Part shown: positions 23,480-31,934 of the stretch, piece by piece
How the letters are laid out: each line of letters begins with the position of its first letter
How positions within the stretch are numbered: the stretch's first letter is position 1
DNA from: Candidatus Saccharimonadota bacterium
GTDB lineage: Bacteria > Patescibacteriota > Saccharimonadia > Saccharimonadales > Saccharimonadaceae
Assembly (NCBI GenBank): GCA_009781895.1
Contig: WQUV01000004.1
Coordinates: 1 to 38,555, forward strand
Length of the DNA: 38,555 bases
Direction: 5' to 3'
Notes under the pieces: generated by a model
The model's database searches: none
Seen by the model: the letters and a program-made list of their open reading frames with translations, nothing else
What the model was told of the DNA's origin: nothing
Program-made: the position numbers and the translations under genes

Positions 23480-24664
23480 ATGAGTTTAATTAACGGGTTG
23501 GGCGAATTTTTCGCAATCGACATCGGGACCAACAGCTTGCGTGTTGCTCAGCTTACGGGCAGCAAGAACTCTGGTTGGACACTTAAGCATTTCGGCTACG
23601 TGCCGATTACCGAAGGTCTCGCTCAAGACGATTCGAATGCTGGTCGCCAAGCCTTCATGGCTACGGTAAAGATGCTGGTCGAGCAGTCTGGTATTAGCAC
23701 TAAGAACTGCGTCATTGGCCTCCCTAGCAATAAGGCGTTTACTAGTGTCATCAAAGTTCCAGCTCAGGACGATGCCGACCTCAAGAAAACCATGATGTAT
23801 CAGATGGATAGCCTTGTTCCGACCGCCCTCTCCGACGCGGAAGTCGACTGGCGTGATCTCGGTCCAATCCCGAGTGATCTCGAGAATACCAGTGTTCTCC
23901 TCTCTAGTACCACTAGTTCCTTTGCCGAAAGTCGACTCGACCTCTTCGAGGATGCTGGCTTTAATGTTTATGCGGCTGAGCCTGAGGTTATCGCCATGAC
24001 TCGCGCCCTCTACCCCTACGACGCCCACGATGCCCGCCTCATTGTCGACTACGGCGAAGCCTCTACTGATATTTCGATTTACTACCATGGCGCACCGCGT
24101 CTTCTCCGCTCTGTGCCACTTGGCCTTCGTGATCTAGTTAAAGTTGCGTCCACTTCTCTTTCAATCAAAGAAGATCAGGCCCGCCAATTCCTCTTGAAGT
24201 TCGGTCTCGCACAGGATAAGCTCGACGGTAAGATTTTCATCGCCATCAACGCTGCCCTCGATACTTTCGTCTACGAGCTCGCTAAAGTCATGCGAACCTT
24301 CAATACTAACTATCCAAACGTACCAGTCGGTGGTGCCATTGTCGCTAACTACGGTGAGTCCATTCCTCTCATGCTCGACTATATTTCTGCCAAGCTCAAG
24401 ATCCCAGTAGAAGCCGCCAATCCATGGCGCAAAGTTGCCGTCCCGCCAGAGTATCGCGACGCTCTTCGTACCGTTGCTACCGAGTTCGCCGTAGTCCTTG
24501 GGTTGGCTGAGCGCACCAATGACGTTGCTCCATACATTGAGCCAAAGAAGTGGCTCGCGGCAGTTGGCTTTGTCAGTCGTGTCGGCGATGCCGCAGCGGG
24601 CGCTGGCCAGAAGATTCTTGATGGCGCGAAAGATCCAACTCACACTAAAGGAGGACCAGCATAA
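23480..24664 (+). CDS. pilM: Type IV pilus assembly ATPase-like protein PilM
   Basis: 394 aa with an actin/FtsA-like fold. The nucleotide-binding phosphate loop FAIDIGTNSLRVAQL is at the N-terminus. GLPSNKAF and a VDYGEASTDISIYYHG second phosphate block follow. PilM is the cytoplasmic ring component that binds the N-terminus of PilN in the pilus alignment complex. The C-terminal tail (about 370-394) is Gly/Ala-rich. First gene of a pilM-pilN-pilO-(112 aa)-pilB operon. Stop and next start share TAATG. Confidence 0.92.
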   Translation: MSLINGLGEFFAIDIGTNSLRVAQLTGSKNSGWTLKHFGYVPITEGLAQDDSNAGRQAFMATVKMLVEQSGISTKNCVIGLPSNKAFTSVIKVPAQDDADLKKTMMYQMDSLVPTALSDAEVDWRDLGPIPSDLENTSVLLSSTTSSFAESRLDLFEDAGFNVYAAEPEVIAMTRALYPYDAHDARLIVDYGEASTDISIYYHGAPRLLRSVPLGLRDLVKVASTSLSIKEDQARQFLLKFGLAQDKLDGKIFIAINAALDTFVYELAKVMRTFNTNYPNVPVGGAIVANYGESIPLMLDYISAKLKIPVEAANPWRKVAVPPEYRDALRTVATEFAVVLGLAERTNDVAPYIEPKKWLAAVGFVSRVGDAAAGAGQKILDGAKDPTHTKGGPA

Positions 24665-25656
24665 TGGGCGGTGGTAGTTTTGAAATTAATCTTGTCCCGC
24701 AGATCAAGCGCGACGCTCTCCGTATCCAAAAGATCCGCAACATCGTTATCTTCTGTTGTATTATTTTAGGTACTGGTTGCGGTATTATCCTTGCCATCTT
24801 CGGCACGACTTTCGGCGTTCAGCGCGCCATCACTATCAGCCGCACCAATCAGATCAACGAGAATCACGAGCGCCTCATAGCCCGCGGCGACCTAGCTACT
24901 GGCGATCTCACCTTTACTGATGGCGCAGGTTTGCGCTACTTCCTCACCATCCAGCATCAGCTAGATGAGCTTCACGACATCTCGCAGCAAAAAACCGTCT
25001 TCTCGCGCGTCCTCAACATCGTCGCCGACGCCATGCCGCGTGATCCGCAGACTGGCTACCCAGTCATTCAGTTCTCCGAGCTCTCATTTAATATCAACAA
25101 TAATCGAGTCCTTATTGACGCACAGAGTGTCCATGGCTTCCCCGCTCTAAACGCTCTCGAGGCTCAGCTCGACCGTCTCTACTTTGACTTCGGTGTTTAC
25201 CGTGGACCTGACGGCCAAGAAGTCGAAATTATCCGCGAGGGTATCGTTAATGACCCAGAAAATCCACGTCACGGCGTCATCTACGGAGTTGTCCTTGGTC
25301 AGGACGGCAGTGAGCTTCGCATCTACCGCGACCGAACTACTAATGAAGCTGGTTTCCATTTCGACTCTGCCTGCCTCCAGGCTGACGGCGTAACCAGTAG
25401 CTGTAAGCTAATCATCCCAGGCCTCGAAGGTCGCGCTGGTACTCTCGATGAACCACCTAACTACGAGATCAACGTGGGCGGCCTGCCTACCCTCCGCTTC
25501 CGCATGTCTTTCATGATCGAGCCAGATGCGCTAAATATCCAGAGCCGCTTTGTCCGTGTTCTTGGTATCCCACGTCAAGATGTCACCGACTCATTCTTGC
25601 AGATTAATAATAACTGGTTCGCACCAGAACCAACCCGGCCGGAGGACCAACTATAA
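24664..25656 (+). CDS. pilN: PilN-like pilus alignment protein
   Basis: 330 aa, longer than the usual ~180-200. It begins with the PilN signature INLVP (8-12), the PilM-binding segment, followed by one TM helix (about 27-50), a coiled region and an extracytoplasmic domain. The extra length lies in an insertion of about 90 residues (about 185-275) with two cysteines (DSACL and SSCKL). Translation start: AAAGGAGG at 24647-24654, 9 nt before ATG, and a TAATG overlap with pilM. Confidence 0.85.
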   Translation: MGGGSFEINLVPQIKRDALRIQKIRNIVIFCCIILGTGCGIILAIFGTTFGVQRAITISRTNQINENHERLIARGDLATGDLTFTDGAGLRYFLTIQHQLDELHDISQQKTVFSRVLNIVADAMPRDPQTGYPVIQFSELSFNINNNRVLIDAQSVHGFPALNALEAQLDRLYFDFGVYRGPDGQEVEIIREGIVNDPENPRHGVIYGVVLGQDGSELRIYRDRTTNEAGFHFDSACLQADGVTSSCKLIIPGLEGRAGTLDEPPNYEINVGGLPTLRFRMSFMIEPDALNIQSRFVRVLGIPRQDVTDSFLQINNNWFAPEPTRPEDQL

Positions 25657-26450
25657 TGGCTGCAAAAAAAGGTATCCAATCAACCAAGCGCGCAAGTATC
25701 GACAAGGCTAACTACTTGATGTTCCTCTCGATCGCTGCTGTCTCTGCTCTCGTCGCCGTTACTGTTATCGCGGTCGACTATCTATCCAAGATGATTCGCT
25801 TCCAAAGCGCGGTTAATGATGAGAAGCTGGTAGCACTCAATATTACTGAGGCCAATCTAGCCAATTTCGAAATCGTCGTCACGGATATCTACGCCTTGCG
25901 CGAGAACGACAACCTTTTGGCTGTCGCTGAGACCGTCAACCAAGCTCATATTGATGAGCCTCTCCGTGTCGTCGCGAACGCCATGCCAGCTTTCCGTAAC
26001 CTCGCAGCCTTTGGTGCCAGCATCGCCGACCTCACGATCCATCGAGTTGGAGGCAATGAAGCAGTCGTCCAAAGTATCGCCGTTGGTCGCGACACGACCG
26101 TCACACCAGTACTAGAAACCACTGCCGAAAGAATGAACGTCACATTCCAGGTCGTCGGCGCTCTTGGCTGTGACGGTAACGCCACCGCATGTGATCAGCC
26201 TGTAGGCATTTCGCAGATTTTGAGCAATCTCGAACGCTCCATTCGCCCTGTCGAGATCAATTCCGCCACTTTCTTCTTCCGTTCTGAAGGCCTAGTCGAA
26301 CTCACCGTCCAAGCTAACGGCTTCTTTACCAGCGACCGTACTGTCAATAAGGACCTCCGTCAGCTTACTGGAGCTGCAGTCCTAAATCGTCCGCGTGGCG
26401 CTAGCGCCGCTGGTCCTGTTTCGCCGCCCTCACCAGCAGGGGGCAGTTAA
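25656..26450 (+). CDS. pilO: PilO-like pilus alignment protein
   Basis: 264 aa. Short cytoplasmic N-terminus, one TM helix (about 20-45), then a coiled segment and an extracytoplasmic ferredoxin-like region, as in PilO. It has a Cys pair (LGCDGNATACDQ) and a low-complexity Pro/Ala/Gly tail. Assignment rests on topology and on its place between pilN and pilB more than on motifs. GGAGG at 25641-25645, then TAATG coupling. Confidence 0.72.
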   Translation: MAAKKGIQSTKRASIDKANYLMFLSIAAVSALVAVTVIAVDYLSKMIRFQSAVNDEKLVALNITEANLANFEIVVTDIYALRENDNLLAVAETVNQAHIDEPLRVVANAMPAFRNLAAFGASIADLTIHRVGGNEAVVQSIAVGRDTTVTPVLETTAERMNVTFQVVGALGCDGNATACDQPVGISQILSNLERSIRPVEINSATFFFRSEGLVELTVQANGFFTSDRTVNKDLRQLTGAAVLNRPRGASAAGPVSPPSPAGGS

Positions 26451-26788
26451 TGAAAAAAGTTGACATCATCGTTTGCTTCGCTCTCGCTATTCTTTCTGCG
26501 ATTTTGGCTGTCGTGATTTCTCGTGCCGCTTTTGGTGATCCTGAAGACGCCGTCGCCTTCGTCGAGGTTATCGACGAAATCTCTGCCCAGGTCCACCCTC
26601 CTGACCCTCTCGTATTCAACCGTTTTGCTATTGACCCAACCATCGAGATCTGCATCGGTGACCTTAACGTTGGCTCTGACATCTCTGCAGACGAATGTTT
26701 CAGCTGGGGCGAGATCATCAACCCAGGCTGTAATCCAGACATCGACCCAGATTGCGTACCTGACTCGGATTACGACGAGGGGAACTAA
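26450..26788 (+). CDS. Small membrane-anchored protein of the pilus operon
   Basis: 112 aa, family not recognised. One N-terminal TM helix (about 5-25) is followed by an acidic extracytoplasmic region with four cysteines (EICIGD, DECFSW, PGCNPD, PDCVPD) and a strongly acidic tail. It sits where pilP would be in proteobacterial operons, but no PilP similarity is seen. It overlaps pilO and pilB by TAATG at both ends, so it is a genuine operon member, perhaps a lineage-specific pilus part. Confidence 0.75.
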   Translation: MKKVDIIVCFALAILSAILAVVISRAAFGDPEDAVAFVEVIDEISAQVHPPDPLVFNRFAIDPTIEICIGDLNVGSDISADECFSWGEIINPGCNPDIDPDCVPDSDYDEGN

Positions 26789-28533
26789 TGAATTTTGACG
26801 CCGATACTAGCGCCAAGATCGCCAAATTAATCATTGACAATGGTCTAGTCGACGCTCTCCGTGTCCGTATTCTTCCGCCCGAGAAGCAGACTCCACAAGC
26901 TTGGCTTGAGGACGGTCTCATCACAAAACAAATCCTATCTCACGCTATCGCTACTAACTTCAATATACCTTTTGCTTATATTGATGGCGCCCTCATTGGT
27001 AGCGAGATCCTCCATCTCGTGTCCGAAGATTCCGCTAACAAAATGCGCGCCGTACCACTCGCCGAGCGTGACGGCAAAGTCTTCATCGCTCTCGAAAACG
27101 CCACCGATACCCAGAAGATCGACTATCTTTCTAATATGCTCAATAAACCGATCGCCGCGTTCATGGCTAGCCCTGACGCCATCAATGACATTCTCGAGCA
27201 ATACAGGACCGATCTTTCTGCCGTCGACTCTGCTGTCGAAGCCAATCGTCAGATGGACGACGAGGTTGAAGCCGAGGTCAAGACCATCGTCCAGGACAGC
27301 CCGATCGCGAAAGCTTTAGTTTCTCTCCTCGAATACTCAGTCAAAGCCCGCGCCTCCGACATCCACGTCGAGCCCGAAGAGCATCGCCTGCTTGTCCGTT
27401 GTCGTATTGACGGCGTCCTCCGCGAAGTCATGAATCTACCCAAGACCATTGAGGGCCAGCTCGTTGCCCGTATCAAGATTCTCGCTGGACTCAAGATCGA
27501 CGAAAAGCGCGCACCGCAGGACGGTCAGTTTTCGGTAAAAATCGGCGAATCACCAGTCGACCTTCGTATCGCCACCTCGCCAGTTGTGTGGGGCGAGCAG
27601 GTTGTCATCCGTATCTTGAAGAAAGAAGGCGGACAAATCGGTATCGAGAAAATGGGCATTGTCGGCCGCGCCCTCCGCACCATTCGTAAGGGCATCGCCC
27701 AACCGAACGGCATGGTCCTGACTTCTGGTCCGACTGGCTCTGGTAAGTCGACCACCCTCTACTCTCTCGTCCAAGAGATCAAAACCTCCGAGATCAATAT
27801 CGTTACTCTAGAAGACCCAGTCGAGTACAAAATCCCTGGCGTCAATCAGATCCAAGTTAACGTCGCAGCTGGCCTTACTTTTTCATCTGGTCTCCGCTCC
27901 ATCCTCCGTCAGGACCCCGACGTCGTGATGGTTGGTGAGATTCGTGACACCGAAACAGCGCAACTTGCCGTCCAGGCCGCGCTCACAGGTCACTTAGTTT
28001 TTAGCACGCTTCACACCAACTCCGCATCTGGTATCTTGCCTCGTCTCATCGACATGGAGATCGAGCCATTCTTGATCGCATCCACACTTAATACTATTAT
28101 AGGTCAGCGACTTTGTCGTCGCATCGCGCCGAACGCCGAACCTGTCGCCTCCACTGAACTCGAAGCCGAAGAGATCAAAAAGAATATCGGCTGGCTCCTA
28201 CCAGATAAGCAAGCCGACGTTGGAAAAACCAGCGAAGACCTCGGCTACGGCGTTCTTCCGCTTGCCACCGCCAAGGAGTTCACCTTCATGCGTGCCGCCG
28301 ATTCCGAAGATACACCAGGCGGTTATCGCGGTCGAGTCGGTGTCTATGAGGCTCTCGAGATTGACGCAGATGTCCAGAAGCTTGTTGTCGCCCGCGCTAC
28401 TGCGAGTGACGTCCAGAAGATGGCCATCGCCAAAGGTATGGTCACTCTCCGCCAAGACGGCATGTTCAAGGCCTTAAGTGGACTGACTTCTATCAAAGAA
28501 GTCAACCGCGTCACGTCCGACCAAGCTATGTAA
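26788..28533 (+). CDS. pilB: Type IV pilus extension ATPase PilB/GspE
   Basis: 581 aa hexameric ATPase that powers pilin polymerisation in the cytoplasm. The N-terminal T2SSE-N domain (about 1-140) is followed by a linker, ASDIHVEP (N-terminal half of the ATPase), Walker A GPTGSGKST (314-322), Asp box LEDPVEY, Walker B DPDVVMVGEIRD (about 376-387) and the His box TGHLVFSTLHTN. The tetracysteine zinc motif of many PilB proteins is missing after LCRRIAPNAE. No pilC, pilT, pilD or pilin gene is in the window. Confidence 0.96.
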   Translation: MNFDADTSAKIAKLIIDNGLVDALRVRILPPEKQTPQAWLEDGLITKQILSHAIATNFNIPFAYIDGALIGSEILHLVSEDSANKMRAVPLAERDGKVFIALENATDTQKIDYLSNMLNKPIAAFMASPDAINDILEQYRTDLSAVDSAVEANRQMDDEVEAEVKTIVQDSPIAKALVSLLEYSVKARASDIHVEPEEHRLLVRCRIDGVLREVMNLPKTIEGQLVARIKILAGLKIDEKRAPQDGQFSVKIGESPVDLRIATSPVVWGEQVVIRILKKEGGQIGIEKMGIVGRALRTIRKGIAQPNGMVLTSGPTGSGKSTTLYSLVQEIKTSEINIVTLEDPVEYKIPGVNQIQVNVAAGLTFSSGLRSILRQDPDVVMVGEIRDTETAQLAVQAALTGHLVFSTLHTNSASGILPRLIDMEIEPFLIASTLNTIIGQRLCRRIAPNAEPVASTELEAEEIKKNIGWLLPDKQADVGKTSEDLGYGVLPLATAKEFTFMRAADSEDTPGGYRGRVGVYEALEIDADVQKLVVARATASDVQKMAIAKGMVTLRQDGMFKALSGLTSIKEVNRVTSDQAM

Positions 28534-28559
28534 ATAAAAATAAAAACAAAGGAGCAAAC

Positions 28560-28853
28560 ATGAACAACCCATCAACCTTTTCTTCTCGCCAGAAGTTAAG
28601 TCACATCCTCGCCTTCACCGGCTGGACCCAAGGCAAGTTCGCTAGCCTACTTCGCGTCAGCGGTTTCACCCTACGTCGTTGGCAGCGTGGCGGCACTATT
28701 CGTCAGCCACATCATGCTGCTGAAGTTGCGCAACTTCACGCCGAAATCGTCGAGCCCTTCCTCTGCGAAATCCAGCTCCGCGCCGACGCTGCCGAGAAAC
28801 GCCTCCTCAAAGCTAAACTCAAATCCATCCCTGATGGCGGTGTCTGCCGTTAG
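28560..28853 (+). CDS. Small helix-turn-helix protein downstream of pilB
   Basis: 97 aa. Residues about 12-46 (QKLSHILAFTGWTQGKFASL then LLRVSGFTLRRWQRGG) read as an XRE/MerR-like helix-turn-helix, with the rest a charged helix. AAAGGAG at 28550-28556 is a good Shine-Dalgarno. It lies 26 nt after pilB, so it is likely cotranscribed and may regulate pilus or nearby genes (inference). The coding region contains the perfect 16-bp palindrome GAAGTTGCGCAACTTC (28722-28737). Confidence 0.75.
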   Translation: MNNPSTFSSRQKLSHILAFTGWTQGKFASLLRVSGFTLRRWQRGGTIRQPHHAAEVAQLHAEIVEPFLCEIQLRADAAEKRLLKAKLKSIPDGGVCR

Positions 28854-28864
28854 TCTGTAAGGTC

Positions 28865-28882
28865 TAGGTTGTGGATAACCTA
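28865..28882. other. Hairpin containing a consensus DnaA-box sequence
   Basis: TAGGTT/AACCTA stem (28865-28870, 28877-28882) with a 6-base loop. The minus strand of 28870-28878 reads TTATCCACA, the DnaA-box consensus. There is one box only, in a 118-bp intergenic space, so it is not an origin. Role unknown. Confidence 0.4.
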
Positions 28883-28913
28883 CTCATAACCTAAAACCTG
28901 AAGAAAATCACCA

Positions 28914-28943
28914 TTGCGCCTACATGTAACCAGGCATTATAAT
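28914..28943 (+). promoter_or_regulatory. Promoter of the secreted Cys-rich protein gene
   Basis: TTGCGC (28914-28919), 18-bp spacer, TATAAT (28938-28943). The ATG is 28 nt downstream with GGAGG (28961-28965) in between, so this gene has an ordinary leader. Confidence 0.6.
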
Positions 28944-28971
28944 ATAGTTATTGAACAAAAGGAGGGCGTGG

Positions 28972-29370
28972 ATGAATAAACTAAAATTAGTATTAGCAGC
29001 AGGAATTGCGGCTCTTAGCTCGGCGGTTATAATGGCACCGACAGCGTCAGCAGTAACAGATATAATGCCACTAACTGAAGTCCCTGCTGGCTGGAGGCGT
29101 ATTGGCGGTATCGATCTTAATAGGGCCTGTGATATCCAATATGGTCTAGTAAACGGCGTAAGGCACCCGTCCGACGCAGTCTTGCAATCGCCTGGTAACG
29201 CGATGAGCTGGCGATGTCGGCGTATTGCAACTGGACAGATTGTAGGTGGGCTAGATCTTGACTTTCACTGTGGCGCCCAGCATACCCACATACCAGGCGG
29301 AAACACTTCTAGAGCTTTCTTCGTTGACTTCAACAATCCCTTCTCATGGGGTTGTTACGTTCGAAACTAA
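28972..29370 (+). CDS. Secreted mini-protein with duplicated Cys/Trp module
   Basis: 132 aa. The start is at ATG 28972, placed 6 nt after GGAGG; an upstream TTG (28951) is rejected because it precedes the Shine-Dalgarno. A signal peptide (about 1-27, cleavage after TASA) is clear. The mature part is two similar halves: GGIDLNRACDIQYG...NAMSWRC and GGLDLDFHCGAQHT...NPFSWGC. Each half has two cysteines, one just after SW(R/G). No family name is claimed. It precedes an ABC ATPase by 9 nt and looks like the first gene of that unit, so it may be a partner, substrate or sensor ligand of the transporter. Codon use is A/T-richer than neighbouring housekeeping genes. Confidence 0.8.
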   Translation: MNKLKLVLAAGIAALSSAVIMAPTASAVTDIMPLTEVPAGWRRIGGIDLNRACDIQYGLVNGVRHPSDAVLQSPGNAMSWRCRRIATGQIVGGLDLDFHCGAQHTHIPGGNTSRAFFVDFNNPFSWGCYVRN

Positions 29371-29379
29371 GGTTACACA

Positions 29380-30033
29380 ATGCAAATCTCCATCAAAAAT
29401 ATAAGTAAAGAATACAAAGGGAGATTTGTCCTGTCTGGAGCCAGCCTCAGCATAGAGGCTGGCGACTTTGTGGCTATTATGGGCAAGAGTGGTAGTGGTA
29501 AGTCTACTCTCCTTCAGCTAATCGGCGGGCTAGATAAGCCTACTGCTGGCGAGGTGCTAGTGGCTGGCAAAGACATATCAAAGCTTAGCGATGCTAAACT
29601 CTCCTTGTTACGTAATCGCTTCTTCGGCTTTGTCTTCCAGTCTTTCTACCTTCAACCCTATCTCACAGTTAGGCAGAATATATCAGCCGCCTGCTTCCCT
29701 CAGAAGCTTAGCGACGAAGAGATTAGTAAAAGAGTAGATGAAGTCGCTGAGATTGTCGGTCTCACCAACAGGCTGGACGCCCAGGCGAAGACCTTATCGG
29801 GTGGTGAGGCCCAGCGTGTCGCCATCGCTCGAACTGTCGCTACCAAGCCACAAGTCCTACTCGCTGATGAGCCGACTGGCAACCTCGACTCCAAGAACTC
29901 GGAGCGCATTGTACAATTATTAGAAAAGATTAATCAAGATGGCACGACGGTAATTATCGTCACTCACGACCAAGACATCGCCAAGCGTGCCAAACGAACA
30001 ATCAAGCTAGTCGACGGAGAAATCGATGCTTAG
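29380..30033 (+). CDS. MacB/LolD-type ABC transporter ATPase (system 1)
   Basis: 217 aa. Walker A GKSGSGKST (35-43), Q-loop FVFQSFYLQPYLT, signature LSGGEAQR, Walker B LLADEPTGNLD and the H-loop THD are all present. It is the typical ATPase of the MacB/LolCDE/FtsE group, which pairs with FtsX-fold permeases and works by transmembrane force transfer. The 3' end overlaps the permease start at 30026. Confidence 0.95.
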   Translation: MQISIKNISKEYKGRFVLSGASLSIEAGDFVAIMGKSGSGKSTLLQLIGGLDKPTAGEVLVAGKDISKLSDAKLSLLRNRFFGFVFQSFYLQPYLTVRQNISAACFPQKLSDEEISKRVDEVAEIVGLTNRLDAQAKTLSGGEAQRVAIARTVATKPQVLLADEPTGNLDSKNSERIVQLLEKINQDGTTVIIVTHDQDIAKRAKRTIKLVDGEIDA

Positions 30034-31879
30034 ACTCAAGGACGCAGTATTACTAGCTAGAGTCAAGCTCAAGCAGAAGCCCTTAAGGTTGGCCGTACCA
30101 GCTGTATTTATGACATTATTATTTGGTGCCGTTTTTCTAGGTCTATCCGCCATAGCTTTCTTTGATAAACAGGTTGATGATTTAGCGCGGTCCGGATTGA
30201 ATGGGAGACATATAGTATCTGCAACCGTATCTATGCGTACTGAGGGCTTAACAAATGACGCGGGCATTCAAGCGCGCGCTCAGGAATTATATGAAGAAGC
30301 AAAAGTCCGTAACGCCGCTCTAGCCCGTCAGTTCCGTGTTAATTATGACCCAGAGATGGAGGAGTCTCCATTTGTAATATCTTGGGGAGAGCGTTTATTC
30401 ATGCCATGGACTAGGTATGCTGAGATGGCATTAGCGGAATGGCACGAGCAGAATGGGGTGCGTGCTGGTTTGCAGGATTTGAAGCAATTAGCCGAAGGCT
30501 ACGGGGGGTTCAACTTTGCATCTAGTAGTTTTTTAAGTCCAGAACAAGGCTTTATCGCGTTCCATGATGGGATTGAGAACCTACGTCGCGTTACTCACCC
30601 CTGGACAGACTGGCAAGCTGAGCCAATCATGTCTTTAAGTGTCGTAAATTCAATGTTTACTCATGATTTCGAGTTGGAAGGCGCAGAAAATCTTGATTTT
30701 GTCGGCAGAATACCAGTCATTATGTCATATGACGTAATGGCAGATCGATTAGGTCTACCAAACCCAGAAGACGAATCTGATTTGGATGCAAGAAGCTCAC
30801 TTATGCAGCAGATTCGCGAGCAGTCATTGGGCTACGATATCCAGGTCTGCTACCGCAATTCAGTATCTAGGCAACGCATCATTAATACTACAAGCATGGA
30901 GTTATCCGAAGCCACTCCCCGCATAGAATGGGGCCTGCCGACTGAAGCTTGTAGCCCAAGTCCGCTTATAGTGGACAGGCGTACCGCATCGGAACGAGAT
31001 TACGACCGTCGCTTCCAAGAATTTCAGCTAGAAGCGGGCTTTATTACTGAAACTGAAGCAGTTGAAGGGACGTTCACTTTTACTGTTATTGGACTTACTC
31101 AAAACCCTATTTGGGACGACCCAACCACCGTGCCAGACATGATCCAGCGTATGGCGCGTCGTAGCATTTGGTCTCCTGTTGTATCGTTCGACTACTTCAA
31201 TCGTGTTGACAGCGAGACACGAGAGAGATTCGAGGAGATAACGTCTGCGCCTGCAGACTGGCTAGCTTACGACCCAAGGACTCATTTTATGGTGGAGTTC
31301 CCAGACCGCGAAAGCGCTGACCGCTTCATCGCTTCGCATAGCTGCGGACACGACAACCATGTTTGCTCGACTCATGAAAAGCCATTTTTATTGACGCACT
31401 TCAACAAAAATGCCGCATTGCTTGATAACGTTCTCAACCAAACCAGCAACGCCAGCAATCTCGTGATGTTAGTAGGCACAGGCGTAGTTGCTTTAGTATC
31501 ACTCATCATTGTCATGCTACTCCTCGCCCACGACCGCCGAGAAGTCGCCATCTTCCGCGCTATCGGCTACAAGCGTAGCGAAATTATGCAGGTTTACCTC
31601 ACCTTTACCTTCATCCTCGCAACCCTCATCGTTGTCGGTGCTATTGTTGTCGGTGTTGTTGCTGGCATCGTCATTAGCGCTGTCTATTACGACATCATCT
31701 CCGTCACTCTCCGCACTATTTTTGACGCGCCCGATGCCACCATTCTCCTCTCCGCCTGGGATTGGGCTGTTGTCGGTCGAGTCGTTGCCATCGGCTACGT
31801 GGCTGTCTTTGTCGGCTCTGTCCTGCCAATCCTCATCAACTCTCGCGCCAAGATCATCTCGTCCATCCGCGCAGAATAG
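30026..31879 (+). CDS. MacB/FtsX-type ABC permease with large ectodomain (system 1)
   Basis: 617 aa. One N-terminal TM helix (about 24-47), a large extracytoplasmic domain (about 50-470), then three TM helices (about 475-500, 525-550, 575-600) with the FtsX-domain block LAHDRREVAIFRAIGYKRSE. The ectodomain has two Cys pairs, one in SHSCGHDNHVCSTHEK close to the membrane. GGAG 6 nt upstream of ATG. Codon use changes inside the gene: A/T-ended codons in the ectodomain, C-ended codons (CTC, GTC, ATC) from about 31490 on. Homologous to the permease at 32603. Substrate unknown. Confidence 0.9.
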   Translation: MLRLKDAVLLARVKLKQKPLRLAVPAVFMTLLFGAVFLGLSAIAFFDKQVDDLARSGLNGRHIVSATVSMRTEGLTNDAGIQARAQELYEEAKVRNAALARQFRVNYDPEMEESPFVISWGERLFMPWTRYAEMALAEWHEQNGVRAGLQDLKQLAEGYGGFNFASSSFLSPEQGFIAFHDGIENLRRVTHPWTDWQAEPIMSLSVVNSMFTHDFELEGAENLDFVGRIPVIMSYDVMADRLGLPNPEDESDLDARSSLMQQIREQSLGYDIQVCYRNSVSRQRIINTTSMELSEATPRIEWGLPTEACSPSPLIVDRRTASERDYDRRFQEFQLEAGFITETEAVEGTFTFTVIGLTQNPIWDDPTTVPDMIQRMARRSIWSPVVSFDYFNRVDSETRERFEEITSAPADWLAYDPRTHFMVEFPDRESADRFIASHSCGHDNHVCSTHEKPFLLTHFNKNAALLDNVLNQTSNASNLVMLVGTGVVALVSLIIVMLLLAHDRREVAIFRAIGYKRSEIMQVYLTFTFILATLIVVGAIVVGVVAGIVISAVYYDIISVTLRTIFDAPDATILLSAWDWAVVGRVVAIGYVAVFVGSVLPILINSRAKIISSIRAE

Positions 31880-31916
31880 TCTCTCGCTCCACACCCCGCC
31901 AGCGAGGTCGAAGATA

Positions 31917-31925
31917 TGGTATAAT
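31917..31925 (+). promoter_or_regulatory. Extended -10 box of ABC system 2
   Basis: TGG-TATAAT with the hexamer 9 nt before ATG 31935; no Shine-Dalgarno. It gives the second transporter its own transcript. Confidence 0.65.
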
Positions 31926-31934
31926 ACAACCAGT

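Noticed and set aside
28865-28882. Possible replication origin from the DnaA box
   Set aside because: Only one consensus box, no AT-rich unwinding region, and no dnaA, dnaN or gyr genes nearby.
31509-31934. Upstream in-frame extension of the second ABC ATPase
   Set aside because: It overlaps the first permease in another frame, is low-complexity, and the promoter at 31917-31925 fixes the start at 31935.
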